Positions 24,053 to 32,310 of a stretch of 43,514 nucleotides of DNA are shown in pieces. This stretch comes from an uncultured Actinomycetes bacterium. GTDB taxonomy: Bacteria; Actinomycetota; Actinomycetes; S36-B12. The stretch spans positions 1 to 43,514 of the forward strand of contig CALGTB010000077.1 in NCBI GenBank assembly GCA_937902285.1, read 5' to 3'. The notes beneath the pieces are model-generated. The model was not told where the DNA came from, did no database searches, and was given only the letters and a program-made list of their open reading frames with translations. The translations under genes and the position numbers were made by a program. Each line of letters opens with the position of its first letter. Within the stretch, counting starts at the first letter, position 1.

Positions 24053-24193
24053 ACCCTCAGCTTCCGTCGTGGTGCCGCCTCCCTGAGGAGCCCCTGCGGG
24101 GCAAGCGGCGCCCCACGCGGGTCGCACTGAGACGCCCGGATGAACCGGGTGGGTCGCGGTGGACGTACGGGGAAGCCCCTTGTCGGCCACGCG

Positions 24194-24199
24194 AGTCTA
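24194..24199 (-). promoter_or_regulatory. Candidate -10 element for infA
   Basis: TAGACT on the minus strand matches the actinobacterial TANNNT pattern and lies between the terminator of the upstream gene and infA, predicting a leader of about 135 nt. No good -35 box is visible. A promoter is expected here because the terminator at 24230-24250 should isolate infA. Confidence 0.45.
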
Positions 24200-24229
24200 C
24201 GCCCAGCGGGGTCGGAAAGAGAAATCCGG

Positions 24230-24250
24230 GTCCCCGCAGGCCCCGGGGAC
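24230..24250 (-). terminator. Terminator between the secreted EEP enzyme and infA
   Basis: GTCCCCG (24230-24236) and CGGGGAC (24244-24250) form a 7-bp GC stem with a 7-nt loop, 38 bp after the stop of the upstream gene. On the minus strand it is followed by a pyrimidine run containing TTTCTCTTT, as expected of an intrinsic terminator. Confidence 0.7.
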
Positions 24251-24288
24251 GCCTCCCCCGGCTCCGGCTATCGGACGGCGCGGACGGG

Positions 24289-25347
24289 TCAGGCGAACGA
24301 GATCGTCGCCCGAACCATCTGGTGGTCGGAGGCCTGGTAGTCGGGGTTGTGCGCCCGCCCGTTGAGGTACATCACGTGCTCGTACGACACCATCGTGATC
24401 CCCGGGCCGAAGCCCATGATGTAGTCGATGCGGGTGGCGTAGCCCTTCGGGTTCTTCTTGTTCGGCCGGGCCATGAAGGGAGCGGCCGGGAAGCCGTTGT
24501 TGCCGTTCGCCGGGTTCGAGTTGATCGTCGGGTACTGGACGTTCTTCTTGACCTTGGCCGTGAACGCGTCGATCCACCCCGCGTTGGTGAGCACCTTCTG
24601 GATGCCGTTCGGCTGGCGCACGGCGTAGGAGTTGAGGTCGGCCATGAGGATGACCGGCGTCCCCGTCATGCCCCGCGAGGCGTTCAGCTGGGTGACCCAG
24701 CCGGCCAGGGCGTTGCCGACGGCGATGCGCGCGGCCTCGGCCCCCGCGCCCTTGTCGCTGTCGGTGTGCAGGGAGATGGCCAGGAACGGGCCGGCGCCGT
24801 TGTTGCCCTTGAGGTAGCCCCACTCCACGGAGCGGGTCGCGGAGCCGGGATCCATGGGCCCCGCGATCGACTGCAGCATCACGCGGCCCGCGCTCGACCC
24901 CTGCGGAGTCGCGAACTGGGAGACCGTCGAGCTCTTGTAGGCGAGCATGGCGGTTGTCTCGCACGGCGACGGACCGGCCAGCTGGCCGGCGGCGTCACGC
25001 GGACGCCGGCACTCGTTGTCGGCGTCGGCGATGGTGACCGGCACATAGCCAGCGGGGGCGATCAGCCGGGTGACGTCCTCGGTGTGGGTCTTGACACCCG
25101 CGGTCGGCTGGTTGTTGACCTCCTGCAGCCCCAGCACGTCGGCGCCGGACTCGGCGATGACGCGGGCCGACTTCTCGCGGCGGCTCTCCCACGGGGTGGC
25201 CCCGTTGGTGCACTGCGCAGGGCCCGGCTTGGCGCCGCACACGTTGTACGAGGCGAAGACGAGGGTTCCCGCGGCGGCGGCAGGCGGTGCGGTGAACAGG
25301 GTGAGCCCCACAGCGGCCGTCACACCCAGAGCAAGGAACCTACGCAT
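24289..25347 (-). CDS. Secreted endonuclease/exonuclease/phosphatase (EEP) family protein
   Basis: This 352-residue exported protein of the DNase I-like EEP fold has a signal peptide: MRR, a hydrophobic core, then A-P-P-A-A-A-A with cleavage near residue 26. The catalytic set is complete: Asn35 (SYNVCG), Glu76 (LQEVN), His194 (SLHTD), Asp237 and Asn239 (ADLNS), Asp308, and Asp341-His342 (SDHQM). The four mature-region cysteines 37, 46, 113 and 129 could form two disulfides. The fold covers nucleases, phosphodiesterases and sphingomyelinases; the substrate is unknown. ATG 25347 is chosen for GGAGG six bases upstream; a start at 25380 would spoil the signal peptide. It splits the usual map-infA pair. 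Confidence 0.88.
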   Translation of the reverse strand: MRRFLALGVTAAVGLTLFTAPPAAAAGTLVFASYNVCGAKPGPAQCTNGATPWESRREKSARVIAESGADVLGLQEVNNQPTAGVKTHTEDVTRLIAPAGYVPVTIADADNECRRPRDAAGQLAGPSPCETTAMLAYKSSTVSQFATPQGSSAGRVMLQSIAGPMDPGSATRSVEWGYLKGNNGAGPFLAISLHTDSDKGAGAEAARIAVGNALAGWVTQLNASRGMTGTPVILMADLNSYAVRQPNGIQKVLTNAGWIDAFTAKVKKNVQYPTINSNPANGNNGFPAAPFMARPNKKNPKGYATRIDYIMGFGPGITMVSYEHVMYLNGRAHNPDYQASDHQMVRATISFA

Positions 25348-25380
25348 TGCCAGCCTCCGTAGAAGTCGATTCGTCCGCAC

Positions 25381-25386
25381 AGGCTA
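25381..25386 (-). promoter_or_regulatory. Candidate -10 element for the secreted EEP gene
   Basis: TAGCCT on the minus strand fits TANNNT and would start transcription about 30 nt upstream of the ATG. It lies in the 77-bp gap after map. The -35 region is not recognisable. It supports, weakly, independent expression of the inserted gene. Confidence 0.35.
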
Positions 25387-25424
25387 ACCCACGACTATCC
25401 GCCTGCGGGACCATAGGAGGCGAC

Positions 25425-26207
25425 TCAGAGGCGAATATCGTCCAGCGCTGTGAGGACCCAGGGGCCGTCGTCGGTGACGGCGACCGTGTGCTCCCAGTGG
25501 GCCGCCCACAGGCCGTCCATCGTCACCACGGTCCACTCGTCCTCGAGCACGCCCACGTCAGGGCTGCCCAGCGTGGCCATGGGCTCGATCGCGAGGGCCA
25601 TCCCGGGCCGCAGCACCGGGCCCATCCCCGGCCGGCCGTAGTTGGGCACCGGCGGGTGCATGTGCATGCTCGACCCGATGCCGTGGCCCACGTACTCCTC
25701 GACGATGCCGTAGGGGCCGGCGGCCAGGATCACGCTCTCGACGGCGTGGCCGATGTCGGACAGGTGCGCCCCGACCCGAGCCGCCGCCAGGCCCGCCCAC
25801 ATGGAGGCCTCGGTCGCTGCCGAGAGCGCCGCCACCTCAGGCGACACGACGCCGACCGGGACGCTCACGGCCGCATCCCCATGCCAGCCGTCGACGATCG
25901 CACCGCAGTCGATGGACAGCAGGTCGCCGTCGACCAGGACCGCAGGCCCCGGGATGCCGTGCACCACCTCGCGGTTGAGCGACGTGCAGATCACGGCAGG
26001 GAAGCCGTGGTAGCCGAGGAACGACGGCGTCGCGCCGTGATCGCGGATCGAGTCGGCCGCGATGTCGTTCAGCTCCGCGGTCGTGACCCCGGGGCGCGCA
26101 GCGGCAGCCACGGCCTGCAGGGTGACGGCGACGACCCGCCCGGCCTCGCGCATGACGGCGAGCTGGTCGGGCGACTTGATCTCGATGGAGCTCTTCCGGC
26201 GGAACAT
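25425..26207 (-). CDS. map: Methionine aminopeptidase, type I
   Basis: This cytosolic metalloprotease removes initiator Met from nascent chains. The 260-residue pita-bread-fold protein has all five metal ligands: Asp100, Asp111, His175, Glu208 and Glu239, plus the substrate-contacting His83. It has no N-terminal zinc-finger extension, so it is the short type Ia form. It follows adk by 12 bp in the secY-adk-map block of the spc operon. Confidence 0.96.
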   Translation of the reverse strand: MFRRKSSIEIKSPDQLAVMREAGRVVAVTLQAVAAAARPGVTTAELNDIAADSIRDHGATPSFLGYHGFPAVICTSLNREVVHGIPGPAVLVDGDLLSIDCGAIVDGWHGDAAVSVPVGVVSPEVAALSAATEASMWAGLAAARVGAHLSDIGHAVESVILAAGPYGIVEEYVGHGIGSSMHMHPPVPNYGRPGMGPVLRPGMALAIEPMATLGSPDVGVLEDEWTVVTMDGLWAAHWEHTVAVTDDGPWVLTALDDIRL

Positions 26208-26219
26208 GGCGCGGGAGGG

Positions 26220-26789
26220 CTATCGGTCGATGCCGAGGGCCGCCACGATGCGCGCCGACACCTCGTCGACGTCACCGAGCCCGTCGACCCCGATGAGCAG
26301 GCCCTGGTCGGCGTACATCGCCAGCAGGGGCGCCGTCTGCTCGAGGTAGACCTCGAGACGCCGGCGGATCACATCCTCGGTGTCGTCGCTGCGGCCCTGC
26401 TCTGCGGCGCGCTTCACCAGTCGCGAGACGACCTCGTCGATGTCGACCTCGAGCTCGACGACGCCGTCAAGGGCGTGACCGGACGACCGCAGCATGGCCT
26501 CGAGCTCGCCGACCTGCTCCACCGTGCGCGGATAGCCGTCGAGCAGGAAGCCGGGAGCGCAGTCGTCCTGCGACAGGCGGTCGCGCACCATCGCGTTCGT
26601 GACGCCGTCGGGAACGTACTCACCGGCATCCATGTAGCGCTGGGCCTCGAGGCCCAGTGAGGTGCCCTCCGAGACGTTCGCGCGGAAGATGTCACCGGTC
26701 GAGATGTGCGGGATGCCGAGCAGGCCGGCGATGACCCCCGCCTGCGTGCCCTTCCCCGCCCCCGGAGGGCCCATGAGTACCAGTCGCAT
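26220..26789 (-). CDS. adk: Adenylate kinase, short form
   Basis: This enzyme interconverts ATP + AMP and 2 ADP. The P-loop is GPPGAGKGT (7-15), the AMP-site DGYPRT is in the middle, and the LID is reduced to a short loop, giving 189 residues against ~215 in long-LID enzymes. There are no zinc cysteines in the LID. The start codon shares one base with the secY stop (TGATG), implying translational coupling of adk to secY. A longer frame that continues into secY is spurious. Confidence 0.97.
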   Translation of the reverse strand: MRLVLMGPPGAGKGTQAGVIAGLLGIPHISTGDIFRANVSEGTSLGLEAQRYMDAGEYVPDGVTNAMVRDRLSQDDCAPGFLLDGYPRTVEQVGELEAMLRSSGHALDGVVELEVDIDEVVSRLVKRAAEQGRSDDTEDVIRRRLEVYLEQTAPLLAMYADQGLLIGVDGLGDVDEVSARIVAALGIDR

Positions 26790-28087
26790 CAGCGCAGGAA
26801 CCCCTCGTAGTTGCGCTGCTGCAGCTGCGCCTCGATCTGCTTCACGGTGTCGAGCCCGACGCCGACCATGATCAGCAGGCTGGTGCCGCCGAAGACGAAC
26901 TGGCTGGACACACCGAGGAAGCCGAAGGCGAACAGCGGCAGGATCGCGATGAGGCCCAGGTAGAGCGAACCGGGAGCCGTCAGGCGGGTGAGCACGTAGT
27001 CGAGGTACTCGGCCGTCGGCCTGCCCGCCCTGATGCCGGGGATGAAGCCCCCGTACTTCTTCATGTTGTCGGCCACCTCGACGGGATTGAAGGTGATCGA
27101 CACGTAGAAGTAGCAGAAGAACACGATGAGCGCGAAGTACATGAGGCTGTACCAGGTGCCCGTGCCTGTGCCCAGGTTCGTCTGCACCCAAATCGCCCAG
27201 CTCGCCTGGCTGCCGGTGAGCTGAACGAGGAGGGTGGGCAGGAAGAGCAGCGACGACGCGAAGATGACCGGGATGACGCCCGCCATGTTGACCTTGAGCG
27301 GGATGTAGGTCGACGTGCCCCCGTACATCCGCCTGCCCACCATGCGCTTGGCGTACTGCACCGGGATCCGGCGCTGAGCCTGCTCCACGAAGACCACGAA
27401 GGCGATGACCGCGAGGCCGACGAGCAGGGTCAGCGCGAACGTGAACGGGCCGCTGGTGCCCCACACGGACACGAACTGCGCCGGGATGGTCGCGATGATC
27501 GAGGTGAAGATCAGGACGGACATGCCGTTGCCCACACCGCGCTCGGTGATGAGCTCGCCGAACCACATGATGATGGCCGTGCCTGCCGTCATGACGATGA
27601 TCATGACCAGGATGACCCACACCGAGTCGTTGGGGATGATCGCCTCGTTGCAGCCGCTGAAGAGCGCACCGGGGGTGCGTGCCAGCGAGAGGATCGCCGT
27701 GGACTGGAGGACCGCCAGGCCGATCGTCACGAAGCGCGTGTACTGCGTGATCTTGGCCTGGCCGGCCTGACCGTCAGCCTTGAGCGTCTCGAGCCTCGGG
27801 ATCACCACGGTGAGCAGCTGCAGGATGATGCTCGCCGTGATGTACGGCATGATCCCGAGCGCGAACACCGACAACTGCAGCAGCGCGCCGCCGCTGAAGA
27901 GGTTGATCAGCGCGTAGATCGAGTTGTCCTGCACGACGTCGATACACCGCTGGATCGCGGAGTAGTCGACGCCGGGCGTGGGCACGACCGACCCGAGGCG
28001 GTAGAGCGCCAGAAGGCCGAGGGTGAAGAGGATCTTCTTGCGAAGGTCCGGTGTACGCAGGGCAGCCCCGAACGCACTGATGTGCAC
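26789..28087 (-). CDS. secY: Protein translocase channel subunit SecY
   Basis: SecY is the membrane pore of the general secretion pathway, working with SecE, SecG and SecA. The 432-residue protein has ten hydrophobic segments, with the first beginning near residue 20 after a basic start (TPDLRKK). Conserved landmarks are the TM2 signature FSGGALLQLSVFALGIMPYI and the cytosolic-loop KYGGFIPGIRAGRPTAEYL. GTG 28087 is preceded by AGGAGG. It follows rplO by 12 bp and overlaps adk by one base. Confidence 0.98.
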   Translation of the reverse strand: MHISAFGAALRTPDLRKKILFTLGLLALYRLGSVVPTPGVDYSAIQRCIDVVQDNSIYALINLFSGGALLQLSVFALGIMPYITASIILQLLTVVIPRLETLKADGQAGQAKITQYTRFVTIGLAVLQSTAILSLARTPGALFSGCNEAIIPNDSVWVILVMIIVMTAGTAIIMWFGELITERGVGNGMSVLIFTSIIATIPAQFVSVWGTSGPFTFALTLLVGLAVIAFVVFVEQAQRRIPVQYAKRMVGRRMYGGTSTYIPLKVNMAGVIPVIFASSLLFLPTLLVQLTGSQASWAIWVQTNLGTGTGTWYSLMYFALIVFFCYFYVSITFNPVEVADNMKKYGGFIPGIRAGRPTAEYLDYVLTRLTAPGSLYLGLIAILPLFAFGFLGVSSQFVFGGTSLLIMVGVGLDTVKQIEAQLQQRNYEGFLR

Positions 28088-28099
28088 TGTGCCTCCTGC

Positions 28100-28540
28100 T
28101 TAGACTTCGGTAGCGGAACCGCCTGAAGCAACGATCTTGCCACGGGCCGTCTCGGAGAACGCATCCACAGTCACCTTGACGGCGACGGTGATGTCCCCCT
28201 GGCCGAGAACCTTGACCGGATGCCCCTTCCGAACCGCGCCCTTGGCGATGAGGTCGTCGACCGTGACCTCGCCACCCTCGGGGTAGAGCTTGGAGAGCAT
28301 CGCGACGTTGACGACCTGGTACGTGACCTTCGAGGGGTTCTTGAAGCCCTTGAGCTTGGGCAGGCGCATGTGCAGGGGCATCTGACCGCCCTCGAACCGG
28401 GCCGGCACCTGGTAGCGCGCCTTCGTGCCCTTGGTTCCACGGCCAGCCGTCTTGCCCTTGGACGCCTCGCCGCGGCCCTTGCGGGTCTTGGCGGTCTTGG
28501 CGCCCGGTGCCGGGCGCAGGTGATGGACCTTGAGTGCCAT
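28100..28540 (-). CDS. rplO: 50S ribosomal protein L15
   Basis: This late-assembly 50S protein starts M-A-L-K-V-H-H-L-R-P-A-P-G, then has the long Gly/Lys/Arg-rich extended segment KGRGEASKGKTAGRGTKG that threads into 23S rRNA, and a globular C-terminal domain (VDAFSETARGKI). The length of 146 residues is typical. It lies 2 bp after rpmD and 12 bp before secY in the spc operon. Confidence 0.97.
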   Translation of the reverse strand: MALKVHHLRPAPGAKTAKTRKGRGEASKGKTAGRGTKGTKARYQVPARFEGGQMPLHMRLPKLKGFKNPSKVTYQVVNVAMLSKLYPEGGEVTVDDLIAKGAVRKGHPVKVLGQGDITVAVKVTVDAFSETARGKIVASGGSATEV

Positions 28541-28542
28541 CG

Positions 28543-28725
28543 TTACTCGACCTCCTCAACAACAACCAGGTGCGTCACGGTGTTCACCATGCCACGGATT
28601 TCGGGGCGGTCCTCCTTGACGACGGTGTCGCCGATCCGCTTGAGGCCGAGGGAGCGGAGAGTGTTGCGCTGTCCGCTCGTCCCGCCGATCTTGGACTTCG
28701 TCTGGGTCACCTTGAGCCGCGCCAT
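28543..28725 (-). CDS. rpmD: 50S ribosomal protein L30
   Basis: This 60-residue L30 has the standard ARLKVTQTKSKIGG N-terminus and the SLGLKRIGDTVV core. The codons GTG-ATG follow the rpsE end: ATG 28725 overlaps the rpsE stop by one base (TGATG) and gives the family N-terminus, while GTG 28728 would add one residue and a 4-bp overlap. ATG is preferred. It precedes rplO by 2 bp. Confidence 0.96.
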   Translation of the reverse strand: MARLKVTQTKSKIGGTSGQRNTLRSLGLKRIGDTVVKEDRPEIRGMVNTVTHLVVVEEVE

Positions 28726-29318
28726 CACGCACTCGCCCCTGCGGCCCGGGCGCGCAGCAGCGCAGCCGGAGCCACATCCTCGAGCGGGAGCCCCCGGCGG
28801 GCCGCGACGGCCTCCGGCATCTCCAGCATCTTGAGTGCAGCGACCGTGGCGTGCACGACGTTGATGGCGTTGTCCGAGCCCATCGACTTGCTCAGGATGT
28901 CATGGACTCCTGCGCACTCGAGGACGGCGCGGACGGGGCCGCCGGCGATGACGCCGGTACCCGGCGCGGCCGGACGCAGCATGACGACGCCCGCGGCAGC
29001 CTCACCCGTGATGGGGTGCGGAATCGTGCCCTGGATGCGGGGAACGCGGAAGAAGGACTTCTTCGCCTCCTCGACGCCCTTGGCGATCGCCGCGGGCACC
29101 TCCTTGGCCTTGCCGTAGCCGACGCCGACCATCCCGTCGCCGTCTCCGACGACCACCAGGGCGGTGAAGCTGAAGCGACGCCCGCCCTTGACGACCTTGG
29201 AGACGCGGTTGATGGCCACCACGCGCTCAATGAATGCGGACTTCTCCTCGCGGGGAGCGCGGTCCTTGCGCTCCCGGCGATCGCCGCCGCCGCTTCCGCG
29301 GCGGGCAGTTTCAGACAT
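28725..29318 (-). CDS. rpsE: 30S ribosomal protein S5
   Basis: S5 helps maintain decoding accuracy and mRNA unwinding at the 30S entry. The 197-residue protein has a low-complexity Gly/Arg/Asp/Lys N-terminus (about 30 residues), the double-stranded-RNA-binding-like domain with VVKGGRRFSFTALVVVGDG, the spectinomycin loop region in its normal form, and the conserved GYGKAKEVPAAI. It follows rplR by 32 bp. Confidence 0.97.
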   Translation of the reverse strand: MSETARRGSGGGDRRERKDRAPREEKSAFIERVVAINRVSKVVKGGRRFSFTALVVVGDGDGMVGVGYGKAKEVPAAIAKGVEEAKKSFFRVPRIQGTIPHPITGEAAAGVVMLRPAAPGTGVIAGGPVRAVLECAGVHDILSKSMGSDNAINVVHATVAALKMLEMPEAVAARRGLPLEDVAPAALLRARAAGASA

Positions 29319-29350
29319 GTCGTACCTCTTCCAGTTCAGATGTCACGCGG

Positions 29351-29734
29351 TTAGAAGGACAGGCCACCCTCGCGGGCGCCATCAGCAAGGGCAGCCACAC
29401 GACCGTGGTAGTTGTTCCCGCCGCGGTCGAAGACCACGGCCTCGATGCCAGCCTTCTTGGCACGCTCGGCGACGAGCTCGCCGACCTTGCGGGCCTTGGC
29501 GGTCTTGTCCGAGGAGGCAGCGCGGAGGTCCGCCTCCATCGTCGACGCCGACGCCAGGGTCACGCCCTGGGAGTCGTCGACGACCTGGGCGAGCATGTGA
29601 CGGGCCGACCGCGTGACCACGAGGCGGGGGCGCAGCGCCGTGCCGGTGACCTTCTTGCGGACGCGAAGGTGGCGACGCGCACGTCCCACCGACGAACGCG
29701 TGCGCGTTCCCAGCTTGGGGGCGAAGGAGCTCAT
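29351..29734 (-). CDS. rplR: 50S ribosomal protein L18
   Basis: L18 binds 5S rRNA with L5 and L25-type proteins. The 127-residue protein has the basic RRHLRVRKKVTGTALRPRLVV N-terminal half (shown in part) and the C-terminal EAVVFDRGGNNYHGRVAALADGAREGGL. ATG 29734 overlaps the rplF stop by one base (TGATG); GTG 29737 immediately upstream is an alternative. An AAGGCTGG stretch upstream can serve as ribosome binding site. Confidence 0.96.
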   Translation of the reverse strand: MSSFAPKLGTRTRSSVGRARRHLRVRKKVTGTALRPRLVVTRSARHMLAQVVDDSQGVTLASASTMEADLRAASSDKTAKARKVGELVAERAKKAGIEAVVFDRGGNNYHGRVAALADGAREGGLSF

Positions 29735-30270
29735 CACTTACCAGCCTTTCCGGCCTTGCGGCGCACTACTTCACCCTCGTAGCGCACGCCCTTGCCCTTG
29801 TAGGGCTCCGGCTTGCGCAGCTTGCGGATGTTGGCGGCGACTTCGCCGACCTGCTGCTTGTCGATGCCCTGCACCTTGAACTTGATGGGGCTGTCGACCT
29901 GGAACGAGATGCCCTGGGGCGCCTTGACGACCACGGGATGGCTGAAGCCGAGCTGGAACTCCAGGTCGGTGCCCTTCGCCGCGACACGGTAGCCCGTGCC
30001 GACGATCTCGAGGCCCTTCTCGTAGCCCGTCGTGACCCCGGTCACCATGTTGGCCACCAGCGTGCGGGTGAGTCCGTGCAGGGAGCGCGAGGCCCGCTCG
30101 TCGTTCGGGCGGGTGACGACAAGGCTGCCGTCCTCCTCCGCCACGACGATGGGCTCGGCCACGGTGAGGCTCAGCGTGCCCTTCGGGCCCGTGATGGTCA
30201 CCTCGTTGCCGTCGACCTTGGCGGTCACTCCGGCAGGAACGGGAATCGGCTGACGTCCGATGCGAGACAT
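29734..30270 (-). CDS. rplF: 50S ribosomal protein L6
   Basis: L6 lies near the sarcin-ricin loop and the factor-binding site. The 178-residue protein starts SRIGRQPIPVPAGV, contains the duplicated L6 domains, and ends with the second-domain signature KPEPYKGKGVRYEGE. ATG 30270 is chosen over an in-frame start at 30312 because a good AGGAGG site lies just upstream and the family N-terminus begins here. Confidence 0.97.
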   Translation of the reverse strand: MSRIGRQPIPVPAGVTAKVDGNEVTITGPKGTLSLTVAEPIVVAEEDGSLVVTRPNDERASRSLHGLTRTLVANMVTGVTTGYEKGLEIVGTGYRVAAKGTDLEFQLGFSHPVVVKAPQGISFQVDSPIKFKVQGIDKQQVGEVAANIRKLRKPEPYKGKGVRYEGEVVRRKAGKAGK

Positions 30271-30283
30271 GTCGATCCCTCCT

Positions 30284-30682
30284 CTACCAGACGTAGGCGA
30301 GGACTTCCCCACCCACGCCCTTCTGTGCGGCCTGACGGTCGGTCAGGAGCCCGGACGACGTCGAGAGGATCGCGATGCCCAGTCCACCGAGGACGCGGGG
30401 CAGTGCGGTGCTCTTGGCGTAGACGCGGAGTCCCGGCTTGGACACCCGGCGGAGCCCGGCGATCGAGCGCTCACGCGAGGGTCCGTACTTGAGGTCCAGC
30501 GTCAGCGTCTTGCCGACGGTGGCGTCCTCGACGTGCCAGCCGGCGATGTAGCCCTGGGCCTGGAGGATCTCGGCGATGTTCGCCTTGATCTTCGAGTGGG
30601 GCATCGCGACGGTGTCGTGATACGCGGAGTTCGCGTTGCGCAGTCGCGCAAGCATGTCCGCGATCGGGTCGGTCATTGTCAT
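30284..30682 (-). CDS. rpsH: 30S ribosomal protein S8
   Basis: S8 is a primary 16S rRNA binder and the translational repressor of the spc operon in E. coli. The 132-residue protein begins M-T-M-T-D-P-I-A-D-M-L and has the C-terminal signature STSSGLLTDRQA, VGGEVLAYVW. ATG 30682 and ATG 30676 are both possible; the AGAAGG site is better spaced for the second. It lies 13 bp before rplF. Confidence 0.97.
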   Translation of the reverse strand: MTMTDPIADMLARLRNANSAYHDTVAMPHSKIKANIAEILQAQGYIAGWHVEDATVGKTLTLDLKYGPSRERSIAGLRRVSKPGLRVYAKSTALPRVLGGLGIAILSTSSGLLTDRQAAQKGVGGEVLAYVW

Positions 30683-30752
30683 GGCCTTCTCGGCCTTCCT
30701 CGCTGTGGTATCCCACCGGGCATTGTGCCCATCGGACCTGCAGCGTCGTTGT

Positions 30753-30938
30753 TTACCAGCTGCTCTTGGTGACGCCCGGCAGTTCGCCGGCGTGTGCCAT
30801 CTCGCGCACGCAGATCCGGCACAGGCCGAACTTGCGATACACCGAGTGCGGACGGCCGCACTTGGTGCACCGGGTGTAGGCCCGGACCTTGAACTTGGGG
30901 GTCTTCTGCTGCTTCTGGATCAGAGCTTTCTTCGCCAT
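30753..30938 (-). CDS. rpsN: 30S ribosomal protein S14, zinc-binding type Z
   Basis: This 61-residue short S14 has a zinc knuckle of Cys24, Cys27, Cys40 and Cys43 (C-x2-C-x12-C-x2-C), the C+ type. It sits in the spc operon between rplE (5 bp upstream) and rpsH, the normal place for this form. Longer zinc-free S14 paralogues are often encoded elsewhere in actinobacteria. Confidence 0.97.
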   Translation of the reverse strand: MAKKALIQKQQKTPKFKVRAYTRCTKCGRPHSVYRKFGLCRICVREMAHAGELPGVTKSSW

Positions 30939-30943
30939 GTGGC

Positions 30944-31516
30944 TCAGGCCTCCTTGAAGGGGAATCCGAGAAGGCGAAGCAGGGCGCGGCCTTCGTCATC
31001 GTTCTGGGCAGTCGTGACGACCGTGATGTCCATTCCGCGGACGCGGTCGATCTTGTCCTGGTCGATCTCGTGGAACATCGACTGCTCGTTGAGTCCGAAG
31101 GTGTAGTTGCCACGTCCGTCGAACTGCTTCGGGGACAGCCCGCGGAAGTCGCGGATGCGGGGCAGCGCGACCGACAGCAGCCGGTCGAGGAACTCCCACA
31201 TGCGATCCCCCCGCAGCGTCACGTGGGCGCCGATGGGCTGGCCCTCACGCAGCTTGAACTGGGCGATCGACTTGCGGGCCTTGGTGACCTGCGGCTTCTG
31301 GCCGGTGATGTCGGCCAGGTCGCGGATCGCGCCCTCGATCAGCTTGGAGTCGCGGGCAGCGGCGCCGACGCCCATGTTGACGACGACCTTGGTGACCGTC
31401 GGCACCTGCATGACATTGGCGAACGAGAACTCCTCGCGCAGGGCGGGGACGATCTCCTCGCGGTAGCGCACCTTGAGGCGCGGTCCCGTCGTCTCGGTGG
31501 TGGAGGTGGTTGTCAT
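30944..31516 (-). CDS. rplE: 50S ribosomal protein L5
   Basis: L5 carries 5S rRNA into the central protuberance and contacts P-site tRNA. The 190-residue protein has the conserved VVNMGVGAAARD, ITGQKPQVTKARKSIAQFKLR and FGLNEQSMFHEID segments in order. The first ten residues are a Thr-rich, family-variable extension. It lies 9 bp after rplX and 5 bp before rpsN. Confidence 0.97.
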   Translation of the reverse strand: MTTTSTTETTGPRLKVRYREEIVPALREEFSFANVMQVPTVTKVVVNMGVGAAARDSKLIEGAIRDLADITGQKPQVTKARKSIAQFKLREGQPIGAHVTLRGDRMWEFLDRLLSVALPRIRDFRGLSPKQFDGRGNYTFGLNEQSMFHEIDQDKIDRVRGMDITVVTTAQNDDEGRALLRLLGFPFKEA

Positions 31517-31525
31517 TGGAGTTCC

Positions 31526-31885
31526 TTAGATGTCTTTGCCGGTGCGGCGGGAGATGCGGACGCTGCGCTCGGCGGGATAGGTCGAGCCGTCGGTGCGACG
31601 CTTCTCGACCTCCTCCTTGCGGAAGCCGATGCGCGTGGGGCGGCCGTCCTCCGGGTCGATGATCATGACGTTCGAGACGTGGATGGGTGCCTCGGTCGTG
31701 ATGATGCCGCCGGTCTTGGCACCGCGGGCGTTCTGGCCCACCTTCGTGTGCTTCTTGATCCGGTTGACGCCCTCGACGATGACCTTCTCGGTGTCGGGGT
31801 AGACCTCGATGACCTTGCCCTTGACACCCCGGTCCTTGCCCGAGATGACCTGGACGAGGTCGCCCTTGCGAATGTTCAGCGACAT
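31526..31885 (-). CDS. rplX: 50S ribosomal protein L24
   Basis: L24 is an assembly initiator that binds the 5' part of 23S rRNA near the exit tunnel. The 119-residue protein has an N-terminal KOW motif (KGDLVQVISGKDRGVKGKV) and the GGIITTEAPIHVSNVMIID segment. It is longer than the ~105-residue E. coli protein because of a basic C-terminal extension. It follows rplN by 2 bp. Confidence 0.97.
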   Translation of the reverse strand: MSLNIRKGDLVQVISGKDRGVKGKVIEVYPDTEKVIVEGVNRIKKHTKVGQNARGAKTGGIITTEAPIHVSNVMIIDPEDGRPTRIGFRKEEVEKRRTDGSTYPAERSVRISRRTGKDI

Positions 31886-31887
31886 GG

Positions 31888-32256
31888 CTACAGCACCTCC
31901 GGCGCGAGCGAGATGATCTTCATGAACTTCTTCTCGCGCAGCTCGCGGCCGACCGGCCCGAAGATGCGGGTGCCGCGAGGCTCGCCGTCACCCTTGAGGA
32001 TGACCGCTGCGTTCTCGTCGAAGCGGATGTACGAGCCATCCGGACGGCGCCGCTCCTTGCGGGTGCGGACGATGACGGCCTTGACGACCTCGCCCTTCTT
32101 CACGTTGCCACCCGGGATGGCGTCCTTCACGGTGGCGACGATGACGTCACCGATGCCCGCGTAACGGCGACCTGAGCCGCCGAGCACGCGGATGCAAAGG
32201 ATCTCCTTGGCACCCGTGTTGTCGGCGACACGAAGTCGCGACTCCTGCTGAATCAC
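31888..32256 (-). CDS. rplN: 50S ribosomal protein L14
   Basis: L14 forms part of the 30S-50S interface. The 122-residue protein matches the family end to end: MIQQESRLRVADNTGA at the start and PVGRELREKKFMKIISLAPEVL at the end (given here in shortened form). GTG 32256 is the start. The 54-bp gap after rpsQ is one of the longer ones in the run, but shows no clear promoter. Confidence 0.97.
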   Translation of the reverse strand: MIQQESRLRVADNTGAKEILCIRVLGGSGRRYAGIGDVIVATVKDAIPGGNVKKGEVVKAVIVRTRKERRRPDGSYIRFDENAAVILKGDGEPRGTRIFGPVGRELREKKFMKIISLAPEVL

Positions 32257-32310
32257 TGCATTCTCACTTTCGTCTGCCGGTTCTCGCGAGAGCCTGGCGG
32301 AACTAGTTGG

